A stretch of DNA of 64,000 nucleotides from NCBI GenBank assembly GCA_013995675.1, contig VWRR01000005.1, positions 186,001 through 250,000 on the forward strand, read 5' to 3'. A program made the position numbers and the translations under genes. This document shows, in pieces, positions 61,412 to 64,000 of the stretch. The notes under the pieces are model-generated. The model did no database searches. It was not told where the DNA came from and worked only from the letters and a program-made list of their open reading frames with translations. The stretch is from Cyanidiococcus yangmingshanensis. Taxonomy: Eukaryota; Rhodophyta; Bangiophyceae; Cyanidiales; Cyanidiaceae. Positions within the stretch are counted from its first letter, which is position 1. Each line of letters starts with the position of its first letter.

Positions 61412-64000
61412 TCACCGAATTGGTGACTCTGCGCAGGAGAACTCCTGTCGGGCTTGAGCGGGTGCTGCCTCTTGGTGCGCGAGCGGCATGCTGGCTGCAG
61501 ATGCGGCGTTATCCGGTCGCGCCCCGTTGGTCCGACCTGACTTTGGTGTCTCGCACGAGTCGTCGTCTCTACTTGTATGAGAAGCAGTCGTGCTCGTCGC
61601 CGCATTCGAGGTAGTTTGGGTCGTGTGCTTTCCGGAGGACGAGGCGGCAAACGAATCCTGTCGCGCTCGTTTGTTGGGCACTTCGCCACCGGGCTCGGCG
61701 ACGATGGGAAACAAGGTCATCGACTTGGCGGCGTGAGGTGCTGCGGCTGCCGCTATGGCGCTCTCCTTTGTAGACGGAGTGACTAAACTTTCAAGTGGCG
61801 GTATGGTGGTGGTGTTGGCTTGAAGACTGCTATTCTCTTGGTCCAGCGCTGGAGCCGAGGACTGGTCATCTCTGTCCACCTCACGGACAGGGCGTACGCC
61901 CGTCGCTGACCACAAGGCCGACCCGGGCTGCGCGATATCCGCACTCGAGACGGTACCTTGTTCAGCCGGTGCGGCGCTTTCCCGCGGAGCTAGCGTTTTG
62001 TTCGCTATAGTCTCCTGTAGGGGACAACGCCCGCTGCTGTCATCACTCAACGAGCCGGTTGCGGCACTGGCGTCAGATGTCGATTGCGCGGAGCTACTCA
62101 ACTTGCTGCTGGCTGTGCTCGCGTCTGACAGAACCCTCGGCACAAAAACGTCGTGTGCTGCGATGGGCTGCGCGTCAGTCTGGAGCACGGTTTGCGCTAA
62201 GGCATGGCGCCTCTTTTGTATCATTGATTCGGAAGGCGCTTCGCCTGTAGGGACATGATGGGCCGGGGATGTTCCCGAACGGGACGCTTGGCCAGCATCT
62301 GGCGCAAAACCCAGTGGCGAGTCATTGGCGGCTCGCATCGATCGGCCTGATTGGTCATTCGTGCTTTGGTCGCTGGCGCTCAACTCAATGCGACCGGAGC
62401 GGCTTTCACCGCTGCGGCTAGTGTTCCCAACAAGCATACGACGCGCTTGGTCATCAGCGTTTGTTCGATGGGCCAAAGGATCCGTACTCGCTGGGAAGAA
62501 TTGTGAGCCTCGCAGGTCCGCGATCGTGGTTGGTCTGGCCGGCGCGTCGGTACCCGCTGCCATCGCTAGTTCTGCCGGTGCTGGCGCTGGTGCCTCTGCC
62601 GGCATCCATGCACCCCACGCTGCCTTCTCGGAGCACTTTTCTGGCAGGAGCGCTGTGGTTGTTTTCGCATGTCCAGCCATTGCCAGCGGAATATCTGCTT
62701 CTCTTTTGCACTGCACATGCTTGCGAACCTCGGCTGCGAGCACTTTGGTCGCAGCAGTGCCACCCCAAGTGCTCGGTGTCGGGCAGGTCGCGGTCGACCG
62801 AGTACCAGTCATGCGACCAGCAGTATCATGACGAGCACTGCCAACCGACGCGATGCCCGAACGAACTGGACTCGTGGCGACCCAAGGCGCACTGTGCCCA
62901 GAATCAGGGCCAGGCTGAACCTCACGACGAGTTGGTCGGCTCGCTTGGCGCTCAGCCTCCGTTGTCTCCTCTTTGTGTAGTACCTCCAACACATCTACCC
63001 CCTTATGAATGAACCTTCTGTGGAACTCTTGTTCATAATTCTCCAACTTGGCTCGCAGCAAAGCGTTCACTTTGGGAAGTTGACGCACCTGTTTGCGAAG
63101 TTGCTCCTCACGCAGGAGCCCGCCGACGATACGACGACCACCACTACGCCCGAAAAGACGTTCGGGGTTCTGCATCTCCCGTTCCAATTCCTGCTTTTTG
63201 ATGAGCAACTCCTCGCGACGTCCAAGAAGCTCATGGATTGGGCGAATCTTTCGAGCGATTGCCTCCAGGCGCGACGTCTCCCGCTCAATGGCTTGAAGGA
63301 CCTCCTCGCTGACCTCATCATTGCTGCAAAAAGCAAATGAAACGCGCTGCGCGGGCGCGATGTCCAGCTCGTTCCACAACGCATTCAGTCGCTCCCTTTC
63401 ATTCGGCAATGAGCGCTCGGAGACGCTGCTCGCGAGTCGCCCGCAGCGCCTCCACGTGGTCATGCCAAGCCTCGAGACTCTTCCTGCTGAGTGTGCTATG
63501 TTCGGCCTGGAAGGCGCCTGAAGCGCTCCGAGGGATAGCGGAGCAGCCGATACAGCTCTGCTGCGACACCGGATACGCGGTCGAGTTCCTCAACCCGGGA
63601 CTCAATTTCCCGCTCCAAGCAAGCTACCCGCGCGGTTAATACATCGATGGACTACAAGCGAAGCTCCGAGCGGCTCCTGGGATCCGTCGAACGTGATGGC
63701 GAGGCGATCAACCTCTGACTCTGCCTCCTCCGGTGCTGTGATGCACAGCCTTCGAAGAAGGCTTTTCATTGAGACAAGCAGCGATGCAATCGTTTCGACG
63801 CGCTGTTGACGCAGCTCCAGCAACTCTGTGATCTTGGCCTCTAACGAGCGAATTCTCGATCCATAGTTACGAATCGATATCTTTCGTAGAGGATTTCCCA
63901 AGTCAGATGCAATCGTTGTTATCTGGGTAAAGTTTCCTGCGTGGCTCGGACTCAGGTTCCCACCAGTGCTCAAATATGATTGCGCATTGCGGTTTCGGCA
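61412..64000 (-). CDS. MAP65/ASE1/PRC1 microtubule-bundling protein, partial, three +1 frame changes
   Basis: Antiparallel-microtubule crosslinker of the spindle midzone. The N-terminus lies beyond the right edge; the frame is open at base 64000. The first part has SLEAKITELLELRQQRVETI, then, one frame on, ACLEREIESRVEELDRV, then TLSRKSLEAWHDHVEALRA, then NERERLNALWNELDIAPAQR. The family signature segment follows: RPIHELLGRREELLIKKQEL, MQNPERLFGRSGGRRIVGGL, LLREEQLRKQVRQLPKVNAL and YEQEFHRRFIHKGVDVLEVL. These match the spectrin-like and conserved microtubule-binding regions of MAP65/PRC1. Breaks are near 63600-63660, 63480-63520 and 63399-63420, each one base too many. The remaining ~500 residues are a Ser/Thr/Ala-rich, probably disordered and phosphorylated tail, longer than usual. 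Confidence 0.86.

Noticed and set aside
363-64000. Introns as the cause of the frame changes
   Set aside because: Family sequence continues without lost or extra residues across each junction, and one base is not an intron; no GT...AG pair is needed.
363-64000. A shared programmed +1 frameshift motif at all junctions
   Set aside because: Zero-frame codons at the sites differ (CCC TGC, CCC AGA, GGG CAA, AAA CAA, ACC TCT and others) and most lack a stop codon in the slip position, so no common motif is visible.
1-64000. Mobile elements, virus-derived elements, CRISPR arrays
   Set aside because: No transposase, reverse transcriptase, capsid or integrase signature, no terminal repeats and no regularly spaced repeat array with unique spacers were seen.

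Overview
The window reads as nuclear DNA of a small, compact photosynthetic eukaryote, most probably a cyanidiophycean red alga of the Cyanidioschyzon type. This is inferred from four things. The base composition is moderately GC-rich. Apart from the one-base frame breaks described below, recognisable genes run without visible introns. Spacers are about 0.3-2 kb. Typical eukaryotic genes (MSH2, V-ATPase B, CK2 alpha, SKP1, BOP1, MAP65) sit beside plastid-type genes (RibBA with an N-terminal extension, a DUF4079 membrane protein, an ABC1-type kinase). No mobile element, virus-like element, CRISPR array or rRNA gene was recognised. No tRNA was found by eye, but this cannot be excluded without a covariance search.

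Layout. 1-5.1 kb: a partial minus-strand gene at the left edge, a MutY adenine glycosylase (-), an OTU deubiquitinase (+) and a GRAM-domain protein (-). 5.3-13 kb: an EamA-type transporter (+), a COA4-like twin-CX9C protein (-), a 729-residue unrecognised membrane protein (+) and a DUF4079 protein (+). 14-25 kb: a group II PLP decarboxylase (-), a threefold 105-bp tandem repeat, a short-chain dehydrogenase (+), a phosphatidylethanolamine N-methyltransferase-like protein (-) and a 5-oxoprolinase (+). 25-34 kb: a very large unrecognised helical protein (-) and MSH2 (-). 35-44 kb: Ap4A phosphorylase (+), BOP1 (+), SKP1 (-) and RibBA (-). 45-52 kb: ABC1-type kinase (+), V-ATPase subunit B (-) and GLOD4 (+). 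54-64 kb: a second SDR (+), a small basic protein possibly mitoribosomal (-), a CID-domain protein (-), CK2 alpha (+), cytosolic fructose-1,6-bisphosphatase (-) and a MAP65/ASE1/PRC1 protein cut by the right edge (-). Genes are single units on both strands with many divergent pairs; I see no operon-like clusters.

The most striking property is that ten otherwise well-preserved genes are each interrupted by one-base frame changes. By my count about fourteen are one base too many and one is one base too few. Conserved family sequence resumes immediately in the next frame. Residual insertion errors in a long-read assembly are the simplest explanation. Recurrent +1 frameshifting, or a mutator genotype (MSH2 and MutY are among the interrupted genes), are less likely alternatives. 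For these genes the full span is given as one CDS and the break is located in the text.
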